Assembly (NCBI GenBank): GCA_022747635.1
Contig: JAKTNV010000119.1
Coordinates: 310,001 to 374,000 of the forward strand
DNA length: 64,000 nt
Origin: Hetaerina americana
Taxonomy: Eukaryota; Arthropoda; Insecta; Odonata; Calopterygidae
Direction: 5' to 3'
Made by a program: the position numbers and the translations under genes. The notes below the pieces were generated by a model. It saw nothing but the letters and a program-made list of their open reading frames with translations. It was not told the DNA's origin and ran no database searches. Shown piece after piece: positions 26,501 through 41,500 of this stretch. The stretch's first letter is position 1. Each line of letters begins with the position of its first letter.

Positions 26501-29500
26501 GAAATCAGTTAGCACCAAAACTCCACATTGGGTAATGAACAATTATACTAAGAAAGGAACGTATGATTACATGTTTATCAATGAAGTGGTCAACATGACT
26601 GTGTTAACTCTTATCAACAAGATAATACCCAGACCCTTCAAATATACTGCTCAAGGTTTACGCAGTAGTGATATTTTGAAATATGAGGAGTAGCCAAACG
26701 AAAACCAAAGACCCACCATAATACACAGTCCGCGCGAAAGGTGTCAACTTTGTTGTTACGCATCGATACTGCCATCACTTTGGTAGGAGAACTGCTAAGT
26801 GATAGCTCATAGGCACACATAGTTATGTCCTTGTTCTTGCGTGGACTGGTCTAGTGTGTTTGTCCAGCTGCATAAATGGAGGCAATCAAAGAATGGTAGA
26901 GCTGCAGTTTGTTTTCTGGTAGCAGAGGGTGCTGGAGTATGCAAAATTCATCGTCGCATGTCTGCTGTTCTTGGGAAACACTGCATGTCCCTGACAAGTG
27001 TGCACGAGTGGCACAGGAGATTCCAAAAGGGTGCATATCACTCCAAGACGATGCGCACCCAGGTTGGGTCCATCGTGCCACTGCCCCTTACGTGATACGG
27101 TGGATACATGTCCTCATCCAAGAAAACCAACCAATCACAGAGGTAGGAGTTGGTGCTCAGGTCGGCATTAGCCATGCCTCTGCGCATGCCATATCAAAGA
27201 CCTCTGTTTGTCAACTTCCTCGAGCATGGAACCACAATCAATGCACAGTGCTATGGACACTTTGCTGAAACTGTGATGTACCATAAAGTCAGAACCTCCC
27301 TGAATGCTGTCGGATGGAATCATCCCGTTGCATGATAATGATTGCCCCCATACTGCCAATCTGATGAAGTCGATCGATTTGCTAAAAAACACTTTAACAT
27401 CCTCCGTACAGCCTGGATCTTTCACCTTGTGTGATTTTCATATCTTTGGCAACCTAAAGAGAGATATTCGTGGATGTCGGTTTCATTCGGATGAGGAAGT
27501 GCAAGACTGGGTGCAGTTGTGGATTGGCCAGGGACCTACCTCTTTCTACAAAACTGGAATTGATCGTTTCATCTCCCAGTGGCATTAATGTATCGATTAA
27601 AAAGTTATGTCTTTTCGTCATTACTTTTGATGAAAACCATTCCATGGTCACATTTTAGCGGGTGTTAGGTTTTCATTTGATTTCCCCTCATACAGCACAC
27701 ATTCAAGAATAAGTTGAGAAATGTGACTTATTAAAGCCCAAGGAAATATATATTCCATGGAGACACAAAAAGTACATGGACTGTAAATGATGCTTTGTTG
27801 GTGACACAAAATAAGGCAATGATATTTTGTCAGTATGCCAGAACTAATTTAATAATAAGCATTGGTAATAATCACTATTAAGAGTGGTCGGTAGATCAGA
27901 TTAGGTTTTCGTGGGGCTCATTTACTTGGCACTTCTCCATTTTCAGGCCCCAACACTAAATAATTACTCCGACATCTGCATTATAACAAACCTTTTGACA
28001 ATTTAACGTACTTACTGCCGAACTTCATTCCATTCAACATGCCTATCCTTTTCTTGCTCCTTCCTCACTTGCCTAACAATCTATTCTTCACCACAGTCTT
28101 CAACACTCCATTGCCAATCAAAATGCATCTATCTTTCCTGCCTCCTTTCCATTTCTCCCAGAAACCTTTTCTCCTCCTCGCTTACCACGCAAAGCACTTC
28201 CTTGTTTAATGCTTCTTTCACTTCACTCTTATAACTTTCATTCCCCTACATGCACGCATCTCAAAAAAATCCAAAATAAGAGGCATATTCAAAAAGTAAA
28301 GGTCGTTTGGTCATAAAAATACACACTTGAAGGAAAAGGTTTTTATAGGCATTTTAGTTTACTACAAAGCCACTTCATTTTTCCACATGACCGTCGTTTA
28401 CTTCTAGGCACTTTTCATATTGCTGCACCAGCTTCTTTAATCCCTCAGCACAGAAATTCCCCACCTGGGAATTGGATCAGTTGATAAAGGTGGTCTTGAG
28501 TCCCTCATCTTCTTCAAACCATTGCCCACCATGCCACTGTTTTAATTGCAAGAAGAGGAAATAGTCGCCAGTTGTGAGGTCAAGTCATCCATTCATCTAG
28601 TCGACACATGCCCAATAATGCTCGTCCACATTCGAAATTCTTTTCTGGAACGATTGCAAGCACAGTGTTTCAACCAACAAGAGGAAATGTTTCCGCCAAA
28701 GCACTAATTGTTGATCTGATCCACTTGTTGAATGATTTCATTTTTCCAGATACTGGACCAGCCATTCCACTCTTCATCATACACTTAAGTGCGGACATTT
28801 TTGAAGCCTCCTCGCCATTCCTTTCGACCTTTCCTTCACTCATTACCGTAGATCCATAACCTAAGCCCAACTTACGAAGAATCTGAGCAGAAGATTATCC
28901 TTTGGCATGCAAAAATTGAATCACAACATGCGTTTTGCAACTGGCAGGAGCAAATCTTTTTATAGACTTTTGTTATCTGCATTAACCAATAGCCGAACAA
29001 CTATTGAATGGCTGAAAAAATTACTTCAGTGGCTATAGAAACAATTAATACATGGCCTAGTGGGCATAAAACTTAGTTCAACAACAGCCCTTACTCTTTG
29101 ATTATTACATTTGAGAATAAACTTCAGGAATGGAATTGTTAAGATTCTGGAATTAACCAATTGTTATGAAAAAAAATTAAAGGAGAAATGAAGACACACT
29201 TTATTGAAAAAGAAGCACAAGGACTCTAATCTTGCGAAATAATCTGGATAAATTGAAATAAGTGAAAATGAAAATAATCTTTATATAAACCTTTACATTC
29301 TCGTTCAGTTCAACTGTTTTGAAATACTCAAAGGATTCATTTGAAAATACCATACATTCTAAGAAGTAAGATGCTACTTTACTTCTCATTTTACTCTTTT
29401 TATGAGATGTTTATTTTACAAATTCATTTGAATAAATGAAACTGGTTTAATCTTAATGGGCACCCTCTGACCCAGCGTCCTTTATAAAGGCAAAACCAGA

Positions 29501-32500
29501 AGCATTTATCAAATAAATACCATAGAAAAAAAACCACATCTGCTACTTCCTTGAATACATATCACTTCCAGATAGTCATGCCTGAAATTACTAAGTTTGT
29601 AATTGCTTACTAGCCTAGCAAATAATCAACTATTACACTAACACCAATCAACTTTACTTTATCAAACAATGGCGAAAGTCTTCAGATCTTTCCTCAAATA
29701 TTAAAGCTACATTTCTGCCATTCTGATAAAGTATTTATGTTCGTTTCATACCAAAATATAAAGTCAATATTCATTGAACTTACACCATGACGGTATATTT
29801 CACTCTATCTGTTAAATTCCAAATACTCTATAGATAAGCCCTGGTGCCAATAAATCACCATTTACCAGTCCTTCTTTAATGCCATTTGAACACAATTAAT
29901 TTATCTGGTTGATGAGAATGTTGTCACTTGTGTTAATGATAAAAGAAAGTTAATAGTTTGGTATAAAAAGCTACTGAACTTGAGAAACTCACCATTGGAT
30001 CCAAATTAGGCAACTGATGGCGAAAGTCAAGGATAGAGCTCAAAAGGAAAGGGATCCTCTCTTCTAAAACATCAACCAATGCATCTTGAGAGAGATGGCG
30101 GAAGCAGAGGATAACACCCACAATGGTCATGCGCTGCAGCACATTGTCGACATCTGTGAAGGGAAGGCATTTCAGACGGAAGGATTACTGCAGTTTCTCC
30201 CATTTACCAAATGCTTTCACTGTTTTACTCTGGACATATAACACAACATACCTTAAACTAAAAAAAGCTAAAACATCAATGCCAACAAGCACTAGCAACT
30301 AATTAAGCAAAGCCTATGATGTACTCTTGAAGAATGAGACCTGGCTGATTCATCAAAAGAAGTTTTTTTTATGTGAAACCTTTCTATTTGAATGTTAACA
30401 ATTTAAAAATGTTCAAAACAATTTTTGAAACAGACGTGCATCTGAAAAATATGGGGAAGTTTCTAAAAATGATGAATTTCAACCACACAACTATAAGTCC
30501 TAATTATTTTAACTCCTAAGATGAATAAAAAACTCACTTTGTAATTTCTTGAACTGCTCTTTCATTATGTCCGGCTTATCAAAATTAGTCCTCAATGCAA
30601 CCAGAACATCTTTGTTTCCAGCAACCAATTTCTAGAAAAGATGACAGGTACATCAGCCGTGAATGAATATCCTTAAAGTATGCATCACAATGAAGCTCGT
30701 TCAATTTCAGCGAGGAAAAAAATTTCACCTTCAATTCCTGAACTTGACTTGCAATATGCCACATAAGGGTTTCATTCAACAACTTCATTCCGTAAGGTCC
30801 AATAAGTTCTGCCAACGCTCGCAACTCATTTATGTCCGAGAATTCTTCAGCGTTGAAAGGTATGGCTCCCTCTGCAGTTAGACTGACAAATGCTCTTTGG
30901 TTATTAGAAAAGCAAATATTTCCAGCACTTACTCTTCGCAGCAGCACTTCCGAATACCTATAAATTTCAGAAAAATTTGCTCAAAATTTCACCCAACAGA
31001 CATTTTTACACCATGATTATTTGATGTTTTTTTTTGGAAAAAGGACAAGGAATGGGAAAAGAATTTGACACATCGATTGAATTGCAAATAATTGTGTGAT
31101 GCTGACATGTTGGGGAGGAGAGTCATTAATACCGGATGAGAGAAAGCACTGAACGGTAATGTGAGATTATTGATTTTTCCCATTGTCTGACTCATTACAT
31201 CATAGGATTTACCTTAGACTAAAAATACGTACGCAGACATGAGTTATCATCACATGCACTGAAGGAGTGTACTGTTATGAAGAACATTCATCGAGAATCT
31301 TTTACCCCAAAGGAAATATTCACTGGTGTTGGAATAAAAGTAATGTAATCCATGCATGGGATGTGCAACTGATGCTGAAAACCATTTTGAAACAAAATAA
31401 TTTAATGTAGTGAGAATATTTTACAGTAATTTTCAACTAAATGATATCAATGTGCCGTGCAATACCAAAAGATATAATGGATATTCTTTCCATTATAGAA
31501 AATTATGTGCAGAAGGCAATACTCTTCTTCTTAAAACTTAATTCCTTAGATTGGTGGCGTTACATGAGACTCTGGCTTCCTTTCTTCCTACATCCCTATT
31601 CTCCAGGTTGCACGCCCATAGAAGGCGATCCTCCATGCAAATGTTCTCAGGAATCTCTTCCTTGCACACAAGCTGATTCTGTTTGCAGCCAAGCGGTATT
31701 TAATATTATTAATGCTCTCTTTGCTTGGCTTAATCCACTTCTCCTTTCTTGCTTATCCAATCTTTAATGAGTCGACTTCCCAGATGAGTAAATTCCTGAA
31801 CAACATCAAATGTTTGTTCACTCTTTTTCACTTCCACTCAAGTGTTTACTCAATTGACACGCAGTTTAGTTTTAGCATTATTGATCTTATATTCCTACCC
31901 CATAATGTCCTCCGTCATTTTCCCGATCAAGATCCTCCTCACTTTCTGCTCTGCAAATCGAGTATTTACTTCATTACCTTGGACTGTAATCCCCACATGT
32001 TCTCTCATCTCATTTGAAGGAGGGTGTGGTTGGCTTGGCAATGAAAGGGTTGAGAGGTGAGAGGTAAAGGTTACCCCTTGATGGTGGTGGAGAGGGAAGG
32101 TTGCTAGTGGTGCTGCTTTAGTTAGGGAAGCTCAAAAGCCTGCTGCACAAATATATTTGTTATCTCTAAAGCTCTTACCTCAGTGATGCCAACTGATTCA
32201 GGGAGGGCTTCAATTCTTACTACAGTGAAGGAGTCAACAGAAGGATATTGGTGAGAAGTGGTGTTTTTAGGAATGGGATGATTGAAATATGCAGCACAAA
32301 TTGCGGAATAATGAGGATTCTTAATACAAATGGAAAAAGGGTGGCGTAAAAATTGGTCTCTTTAAAAAAGGGGAGGCAGAGCTTACATTCTGCAAAAGCA
32401 CTGCATTAGTAATCTCTGTTACCCTCTTAAGTGGCTGAACACACCACTACCCTTTTTCTAATCAAAGGAATAATCTTCCCCCACATTTATGCACATATCC

Positions 32501-35500
32501 ACGCACAGGTTCCCTTGACTACCATGGTTTTCTCTTCCTTGGCACTTCTTTTGCCCTTGTTCATACTCAGCCAATATTTTCAGTAATAAACTCTGGATAT
32601 TTTCCCTTACATTCACACAGTTTTCCCCAATCAAATGTCAAGTGAAGTCATTCTTCCCAGATATTGCATGACATTTGCACGTATTCTCACTAAAATAACC
32701 ATTTTTACATATTTTTTCAACTCAAGTTGCTCAGTTAAATATTAATTAATTATAATTTGTATAATTAAATACAATAGAAAAAGTAATGAGGAAAGAGTTC
32801 AGCAGTGTATTTATACTTTTCCTTGGATAGTTGAACACATTAAATAAATCTTTGGCTGAATGAGAAGAGGTATACAATTTGGTTACACACCACACCCACA
32901 AGGCTTGCATAAAAAGTATCAGTGGCAATTTTTTTCTGATGTGTGCACAAAGTGCTGAAATCAGACTGTCAGTTCCATGTGCGCATGATCACAGATTGTA
33001 TTGTCATTGATGACAGCATACACCATTATCACCAAAAATTTGGTATTGCAAAAGATCTGTGCTGCACTCATTGCGAAGGCCTGGAGTGCTTGAGGCTCCA
33101 AGGTAACCGACTAGCTGATGAAAAGTGGAATTGCAACGATTCCTCAACCCCCTTACTGCCCTCACTTGACACCAGCAGACTATTTCCAATTCCCAAAAGT
33201 GCAATCCTCCTTCAAAGGACACCACCAAAGGACCTTAAGAGCTGTCAAAGAAGCTTGCACATGTACCATTAAGGACCTTCACGGTTCCGCCTACCAGGAA
33301 GCCTTTGAACCGTGGAAAAGCCACTGGCAAATGTGCGTTGATGCTCAAGGATCAAAGTCATAGGATGCATAGTCAGCTTAAAATATTCTAATTCAATTCT
33401 TATGGTATTACAAAGAGATTTAAAGTAAAATACAATCACCTCTTTATAGGATACATATCTAATTCTAATTGGATTATACTGAACAGCTATTTCTCAGGCT
33501 TTCCTTTCCAAAAAAGGAAATTACCTTTTCAACTGACTAGGTCAGTGGCAAGTTAAGCCATGAGAAAAGATCTATAAAAACAGCCCATGAAAGAAGAAAC
33601 TCTTAAGGTCATGTCTCATTAAATTCAGTAATTAGTCAATGTGTACATTGCCACTGTAGCAACATCCTCTCTCAGTTATTGAGCTGTTTAACTGTTGGTT
33701 TTGAACTTGACTAGTGGCCATAAAACTGAGTTTTGGCCTTAACCAAAGGTTAAAGTTAACCTTCAGTTTTAGTGAAACAAGTGATTTATCCTGCAACTGA
33801 CCCTCATTCTTTATGGACACACACAGACAGTGGTACACCAAATGAAGCTTAAGGTCACACACAAACTTCGATGACTGGCAAGTTATTTTCATTGCCAGTC
33901 AAATAAAACCTGGGGCACATGAACATTAATGCAACTATGGCCGAAACTGAAAAGAAATATATAAACAATAAGATAATAATGCTCTCACCATTGATTGTAA
34001 AGCATCGCAACAGTTTTTTCCCCATGGCTGTCCATTTGCTGTGTTTGCTGAAGTAACGCATTGTTGAACACTCTGGTGATATCAATGTGAACTGTAATTG
34101 AAAAAAAAATGCACCAAGCTGTAAAGAGATAACTTCTCTACATTTTGCAACCAAGCACCAGCATAGCGGAACAATACTTAGTGCAGCAAGTTTCCATTCT
34201 AGTCTCCCATGACCGTGCCAAAACATATTAACCCCCAAAAACTCATCCTTCCTTGAATTTACTCAGTTACTGAATTTATTGTTTTAACTTAGTCATTTCC
34301 AGAAAACTATCCCTTCTCATTTGATGACAGTGAATATGTACATCAGCGCACCAATCAACGATTTTGAATAAGTTTCACATCATTAGTATTTTGATATCCA
34401 CATTGATTCAAACATATTTGCATTTTTCAGGTAAATTTTTAGGATATTTACCAAGGGGGATCGGGATAATGCGATGGCTACCCACCAAGAGAGCCCGGAT
34501 TCGAGTCCTAGAGATGGCAGATCTTTTTCCGGGCCGGGCCCAGGTATCTCAATCCCTACTTGTGGTGCTTTGTGGAGAGCACTTTGAGTGAGTACGTAGT
34601 CTGTCAGAAGGGACGTTAAACGATGGACCCCTTGGTGCCTTTCATTAAGAGTGAGTGGGCTAATGCCAATGCTGGTTTTCTCTCCACCCTTCATGATTTC
34701 CCATCCATTCTTAATGGTGCAAATGACCTCAGCTGTTGGTCCCCTCCCATAAAGCTACTACCATTAAATTTAACAATAAATACTCTTGCATCAAATAATG
34801 CAAAAATGCACCTTTCATAAGAACTTTTAGAGAAAAGAAATTGTATTATTGGCATATTTCATCATAAAAGTTAAATAAATTAAAAATCCAAACCTACAAC
34901 CTATCCAAATTATATTTGCAAGGAGTCTTTACTTAACAATAGGCTAACATTAAATTCATTCCATGACGTGATCCATCATGCAGCACTCTGGGTCAATTTT
35001 TAGCATATTTTTTCCCAGACTTGGTCTCTAACTGTTACATATTTTGTTAACTCTCTCCCCTTTCCCTCATCAACCCACCAAGCAGCAAGAGGCAGAGGAG
35101 CAGATGCCTCCTTCCTTTCCCTTGGCATCGCCAAGAGAAGACCAGCAATGCCAGTAGGTCAACTGCATTGAAATTCACAACAGTTCACAGCATTCATGGT
35201 TCTCCTCTGTACCACAGAATCTATGATAACAAGATCACATGAAATGCATAACATACCATAATTTTCTACAGTCTGAAGAACATTCATGTATGCACGAACA
35301 CTTGCTAAGAGTTCAGATGGCTTAGCGATTTCACTAGTGTCTTGATTGTACATGACCATGCCCACCAAGGCACGCGCAAAGCGATTCTCCAGATGCTGGT
35401 GGAGGTATTCACGTGGTGCAAATGTGTACTCCCATACGTTTATTGTTGAGCAATAATTTATAGCAAAGCACAGTTCAGTCAGTGCCATATGTAATTTATC

Positions 35501-38500
35501 CATTCTGCAAGAGAGAGAGAAGGAAGAAAGTAGTGACAACATTAGGAAAACAGTGACAATATTTAGTATCATGGAAATAAATTTTGTTCATCGCTCATCA
35601 GTGCAAGGGATATAGCAAACTATTTTTTAATATCATCAATACTTTGGTTTGCATTTACTTGATGTATAGCCGGAGTGTCATCATTAGGCCATCAAGACAA
35701 CCGAAATGCGAGTGCAAATTAAGTAAAACTCAGCCTTACTAAATCTAAGTCAAGATTTTGTATTTACCACGAAGGTCTTCAAAATATCAGTTTTATCGAT
35801 TCAATCTTAGAATGATTAGAAGCTATTTAAAAAGTAAAAAAAAAACAAATTATCCTTGAATATTTGGCACTACACCATTCTATCATTAGAATACACACAT
35901 TCCTTGAATACAATTTTACCCGGACACTTGGGATCTGATGTAGACGCAGATCACAATCTAGTGCTCAAGAAGTGTACTTTCATACTCCAGATAACAAAAC
36001 AGGAAAGACAGTAAATGGAAAGGAGAAGCACTAAAAAAGATGGACTGAGGAAAATTTTATGAGTGAAGACGGAGATAGCTCACATATAAAAGATAGGAAC
36101 ATCTCTAATAAGGGAACTCTAAAGTCACAAAATATTAGCAGCAGAAATGAAAGCTAAACCAACGAACTGAAGAACTTGGTAATTATTCAGGTGTACATGC
36201 TACCAAGCCATTGTACGGACAAAGAGGTCCACAGGGTATACTATCAATTAGAAGATATAACTGCATATGTTCCTGAAAGGAAGCATTCAATAATGACATA
36301 GGGGACTATAGTTTAGGAAGAAGGTACGACCACGGGGAGAATGCCATAGAGTTATGCAGCAAACAGGCCTTAATCATAACAAAAACTTGGTTTAAACACC
36401 ACAACAGGTATAGATATACATTTAAAATGCCTTGGGATTTAGGAAGATTATAAGACTATATTACAGTTAGGGAACAGCTTGATTAATTCGCACAATTTCC
36501 CGGGATCAGACTCCGACCATTTCATACAAGATTACAGGTTCCCACAATGATAAAGACTGTGGTGTACCAAAAGTGGGTAGTAATTCAATATTGTCCCGTC
36601 TCCTTGAATTACTTTTTCCACTAAATGTTTCACTAAAAAAATGCCACGATGTAAAATTAATAAAGAACACACACGATTAATTCAAATAAACTGCAGGAGA
36701 TGCTGCGACAGTAACTTTTAACGGAATCTTCTGCTAATGTGCATTGCAATGCAAAAATTTCCAGGTTTAAAAGTTATTCGCCTTGACTAGGAATGTCCCA
36801 AAGATTAAAAAAACCAAAGTCCAATCATACCCCAGGGCCAAGCATCCACTGGGCATTATCCCTTCTGAAAAAATTATCACAACACACAGCCACAACACGC
36901 TCCACCATCAAAGGGTATACGTGAGAGTGTGTACTGAAGCACTGGAATGCATGTAGAAGGAAATACTTATCATTTACAAAATTGATAGCAAGTAATAAAT
37001 TATTCTTACGTTGTCAAATCTTCACGGGTCTTCCGAAAGCTTTCAACTCCTGGCCTCGCAATCTCTGGTGAGCTCTTCTTGTTTTTGTCTTTCTTCTTCC
37101 GATTGACAACTTGTGAAATTAGAATGGCACAGTGCTTTGGGAGGAGCTAAAAGTAAATTTAAAATTGTCATTAATACGGGGAGGATGTAAGAGCGGCATT
37201 TGTTTCAACTGAAGCAAAACTAACTGGTTAATTCTCTCATCACAAATCTTTCTCAAATTGCAATCCTGTTCTCTTCACATTCCCAACAAACTTTGTGTTT
37301 GTCCTTTTACTTTTTAATTACCACATTCCAAATAACTAAACCCTTGAGAATTAAACTAAAATTAATACTGCATTTGGGTTAATTTAACTGGTGCACATTG
37401 AAATGTGGTGATTGACCATGAAAGGTTATGGGGGAGATAGTTTTGAGAGGGGACATGTTGAAAAGGGGATTGCACAGCGCAAGTGACCCCATATTAGGAA
37501 GAAATAAGATGATATCAGGATTGATTTTCTTAAGGAACTGCAAGATCCCTTACTTCTTTCCAAAATATTATGCACAATTGTGATATAGAGGTATATGTGG
37601 TGACACTTACGGATGTCCACCAAGCCACATCATTCTTTCTTCTAATTCCTTTAGTGACCTTTTTATAACAAACTAATTAAGTGGCTTCAAGGGTTAAGGG
37701 CTCCCTATGTGCATCTTATATACACTCACACACATACACACACAAGCATACACAAACACACAGACACAAGCATGTACTGCAAATCCTCATATAATCCGCA
37801 TATGTTATTAGCTATGTCATCAATGATATATACCACTTATTTTATCTATTTACATGCATTAAGTCAATCAATTAGGTTATCATCAAATTAAGCTAATTTA
37901 AAATTTAATCAATTAGACTAATTTTCCATCAGCAGTGTTCAGTCAATGCTAAGTCAACTCTATTCTCAGCCGTGTTTCAAATATACCACCCACAAAGAAA
38001 TATGCAATACTTAAGTGTAATACTTGCTCAGTTACGGTTTATGGTATTCCATATGACAACAAGGCAGGTTAATGGCAATGAATAAGCAGTGAGTGTGTTT
38101 GTTCTCATGGTCATTTTGCTCTAAATTTATTATTAACAATCTCCTGAAATAATGAGTAAAATTAATGCATAACACTAAAAACCATACAAAGATTATTCCT
38201 AAATGAATTTCTAGCAAGAGGTGACTATTTTCTCAAAATTTGAAAGCTAGGTGCTGATGACACAGTCAGTAAATGAATTATATCCAACCCAAAGTGTGTT
38301 AAAATTATGAATACAAGTTGATACAATATGATTAAAGAATCAATGCGAGGGAATAATATTTTTTTTTCACTGCCCTAGGAAAATATTTAATTAATGCAAT
38401 ACAAGTACATAATTCTAGATTTTCTACATTCCATCATTGGAATATAATGATGTGCTGTGGAGATGCGCAGAAAGAAGACGGAATGGTTTAAAAAATGATA

Positions 38501-41500
38501 ATTACACAAATGGAGGTTAATTTTTGGAGGGTATGCAAGTCTTCTCAAAACCTGGATCTTAAATTTTTTTAGAACTTGTTAAACATCACTTTGCTTAAGT
38601 CTGAATCTGGATTGAAAGCTTAGAGAAATGAAATTGTGCACTATTAAATTGTAACCCACACGACACATATGAGCAAAGTCAAAATAGCCCCAAGACAAGT
38701 ACAATTAAGACTAGTGTAGACCATTAAACACTCCATTCATTCGCTGTAACAAATGAAAGAGTAACATCACTAAATTTATATTCCTGTGTGTTTTGTAAAC
38801 ATTTGTAATGAGCATTTTGCAGCAAATACACAGAAGCCCTGCACGTGTCCTACGCATTCTGATTCAGCATACTGCACTGATTACATTAATTTGATGAAAG
38901 AAGAGCCAATGAAGAGGGGTCAAACTAATGCAATTTCTACCTAAACTGTTTGATTTACATTGTATATGCCCCTCCCTGTCTTACTTCCATTAGAGTAAGA
39001 ATATCACGATGAGTCACAGAGGGATTTTAAATGACAAAGGAACCATTTGATTGATTCCAAACCTACATGAAAAACCATTTACCAGGAAAATCTACCATGA
39101 TCCTAGTGCATCAGTAGCAGCGGATAACCAACCTATTTACCTACCTTATCACTCATTGTACACTGCTCATCACATATTGTTGTGATAATATTCTTTGCTT
39201 CTTTTGCCATCTCATCCAGAAACATATTCACCACAGATAAACTCCTCTCCCTGATGTGATGTCGCTAAAATGAAAGACAACCAATTAATATGAAAGCAGA
39301 CCGGGCTATATAGACCAAAATACAAATGAGCTCATCAGCAACATAAACTTTCTAACCAATAGCCTTAGGTTACAAAGCATTACACATATTAGATTATTAA
39401 AATTTAAAGGTGATAAGACGTCAGTCTTTTCTAATCAGGTACAAATTACTGCCAATCAAGCTACTGGCATTTCTCACTAGATCGTTGAATTTTGTTTAGT
39501 TATTGTAAATAAATATGAACTGAAGTTTCTTTAACATTTTTTTTTCGTTTTTGCTAGTTCTGATCTTGTTTCCTCTTCAACAATTTCACATATTTTATGA
39601 CAGATTCTCGTATCTCATTATGAAACAAATATTAAGCAAGAGGTTGGGAATAAGAATACAACCCAAATGTTACACCATCTGTAGTGGTCACTATGAATGT
39701 TTCCACATGCTATGCACAACTCAACTCCTTGTCACAAAAGGCAAACCTTGGCAAAAAGGAAAACAATTTTAACAGAACTATTTGCAACATATTCCAGACA
39801 TCAAAGATGCCTTATCTACATAGAACATCGCCAAATGAAATTACAAGAATGGACATGCACACAATGCTTTTATATCTTACCCTGTAAGCCACCACAGAAA
39901 TGTGTGGCAGAGGGTATTAAGACACCGACCATCAAAACGGTTAATGGCATTTGGGAAGCTCAATTTGATGCTCATTACATTCCCTACTGTTGTATCAAAT
40001 TTTGCACACGGAGGAATGATTCCTTATCTATCAATCAGTCTGGCATTCAAATTCTCCTTCTCACAACCATCCCACCATACGAAGGATTCCTCAGAGCCAT
40101 CTATAAGGCATCATAATATCAAGCCTACCAGGGCACTCTCGAAGAACACGGGACCTGCAAGAGGAAGTTGGGATATGTGCCCACAAATTATCCAGGGGAA
40201 CACTGAGCCCTTGTGTCTGCCTTGGTGGCATTCTCTTCTCCTATCTCTTTCATCACTATTGCTTGACCTATTAATGCACGTCATATGCGTGTGAAACACA
40301 TAATAGTTGGCATTAGCAAATACAATATTGCTATCCACCTCCAAGGCTGATCAGGCTGAGACGTAACTGAGTGAAGTGCACTAGCATTCAGACAAATACG
40401 GCACAATGTTTTCTGCAGAAAGATATAAGTACTGACTTTCAAAATACGGCACCACCAATATTATATGAAAACTTGCGGGCAATCCCATAAGTACCCGACC
40501 CAACAAAGAAAACACAAAAATTTTAGAAAAAAATGTATTCATTTTTCAACATAATCTCCTCTCAGCTCTATACACTTTTCCCAGCGATGTTCAATAACTT
40601 CGATATCCTTTTTATAATAATAACTGTCTTGCTCCTAAAAAAAGCCATTAACTGCCGACATCACTTCTTCACGGTTGGAGAATCTTTGACCATCGAGCCA
40701 TTTTTTCAAGTTTGCGAACAGAAAACCATCCAAGGGGGCTAAATCTGGCGATGCATGAGGTTGCAATTCAAACTTTAATTCGTGAATGTTGGCCATTGCA
40801 ATAATGGATTTCTGAGCTGGTGCATTGTCTTGATGAAACAACACTTTCTTCTTAGCCAAATGCGGCCACTTTTGCTTGATTTCTTCGCTAAAACGTTGCA
40901 ATAATTTTGCATAATACTTGCCGTTGATAGTCTTTCCTTCTCCAAGATAGTACATGAAAATTATCCCAAGCGCATCGCAAAAAACCAACATAGATTTCAG
41001 GGGGTTACTCAGATTATTATTGCCTCTATCCAGTTTTGTGAGTTATTTATTAAATTACCCTCGTACTAAAATTAGATTTACAAAATTTTTCCAAATTTCT
41101 GGGAGGCTAATGCTATTCAGTTAGGTACATTATTATGCCGCAAAAATATGCATTAATGTAAGCTAAGAGCTAGAGAGGGAAAATGCAAAAATAAGGAAAA
41201 GCATGACTAATTCTCCCAATGAAGAACTAAGTACTGTGTTGCCCGAGGGGTTTCGAAAAACGCAGTCTTAAATGGAGTGAAGAAAACTCACCAATAGGAT
41301 TGCCAATCTTGCAGGGAAAAGGAATAAAAAAGAAATAAGCACTATCTTCTATTCTTACTTTGTATTAATGTTTTCCACTTTGCAGGAAGATTAACTTTAA
41401 AAAAATATGTATTTTTGTAGATAATAACTGTGAGTAAAAAGCGATTTAATAATAATAAACTACCACTTGGTCATAAAAGTTTAGACCCTGCCAAGTTTGG

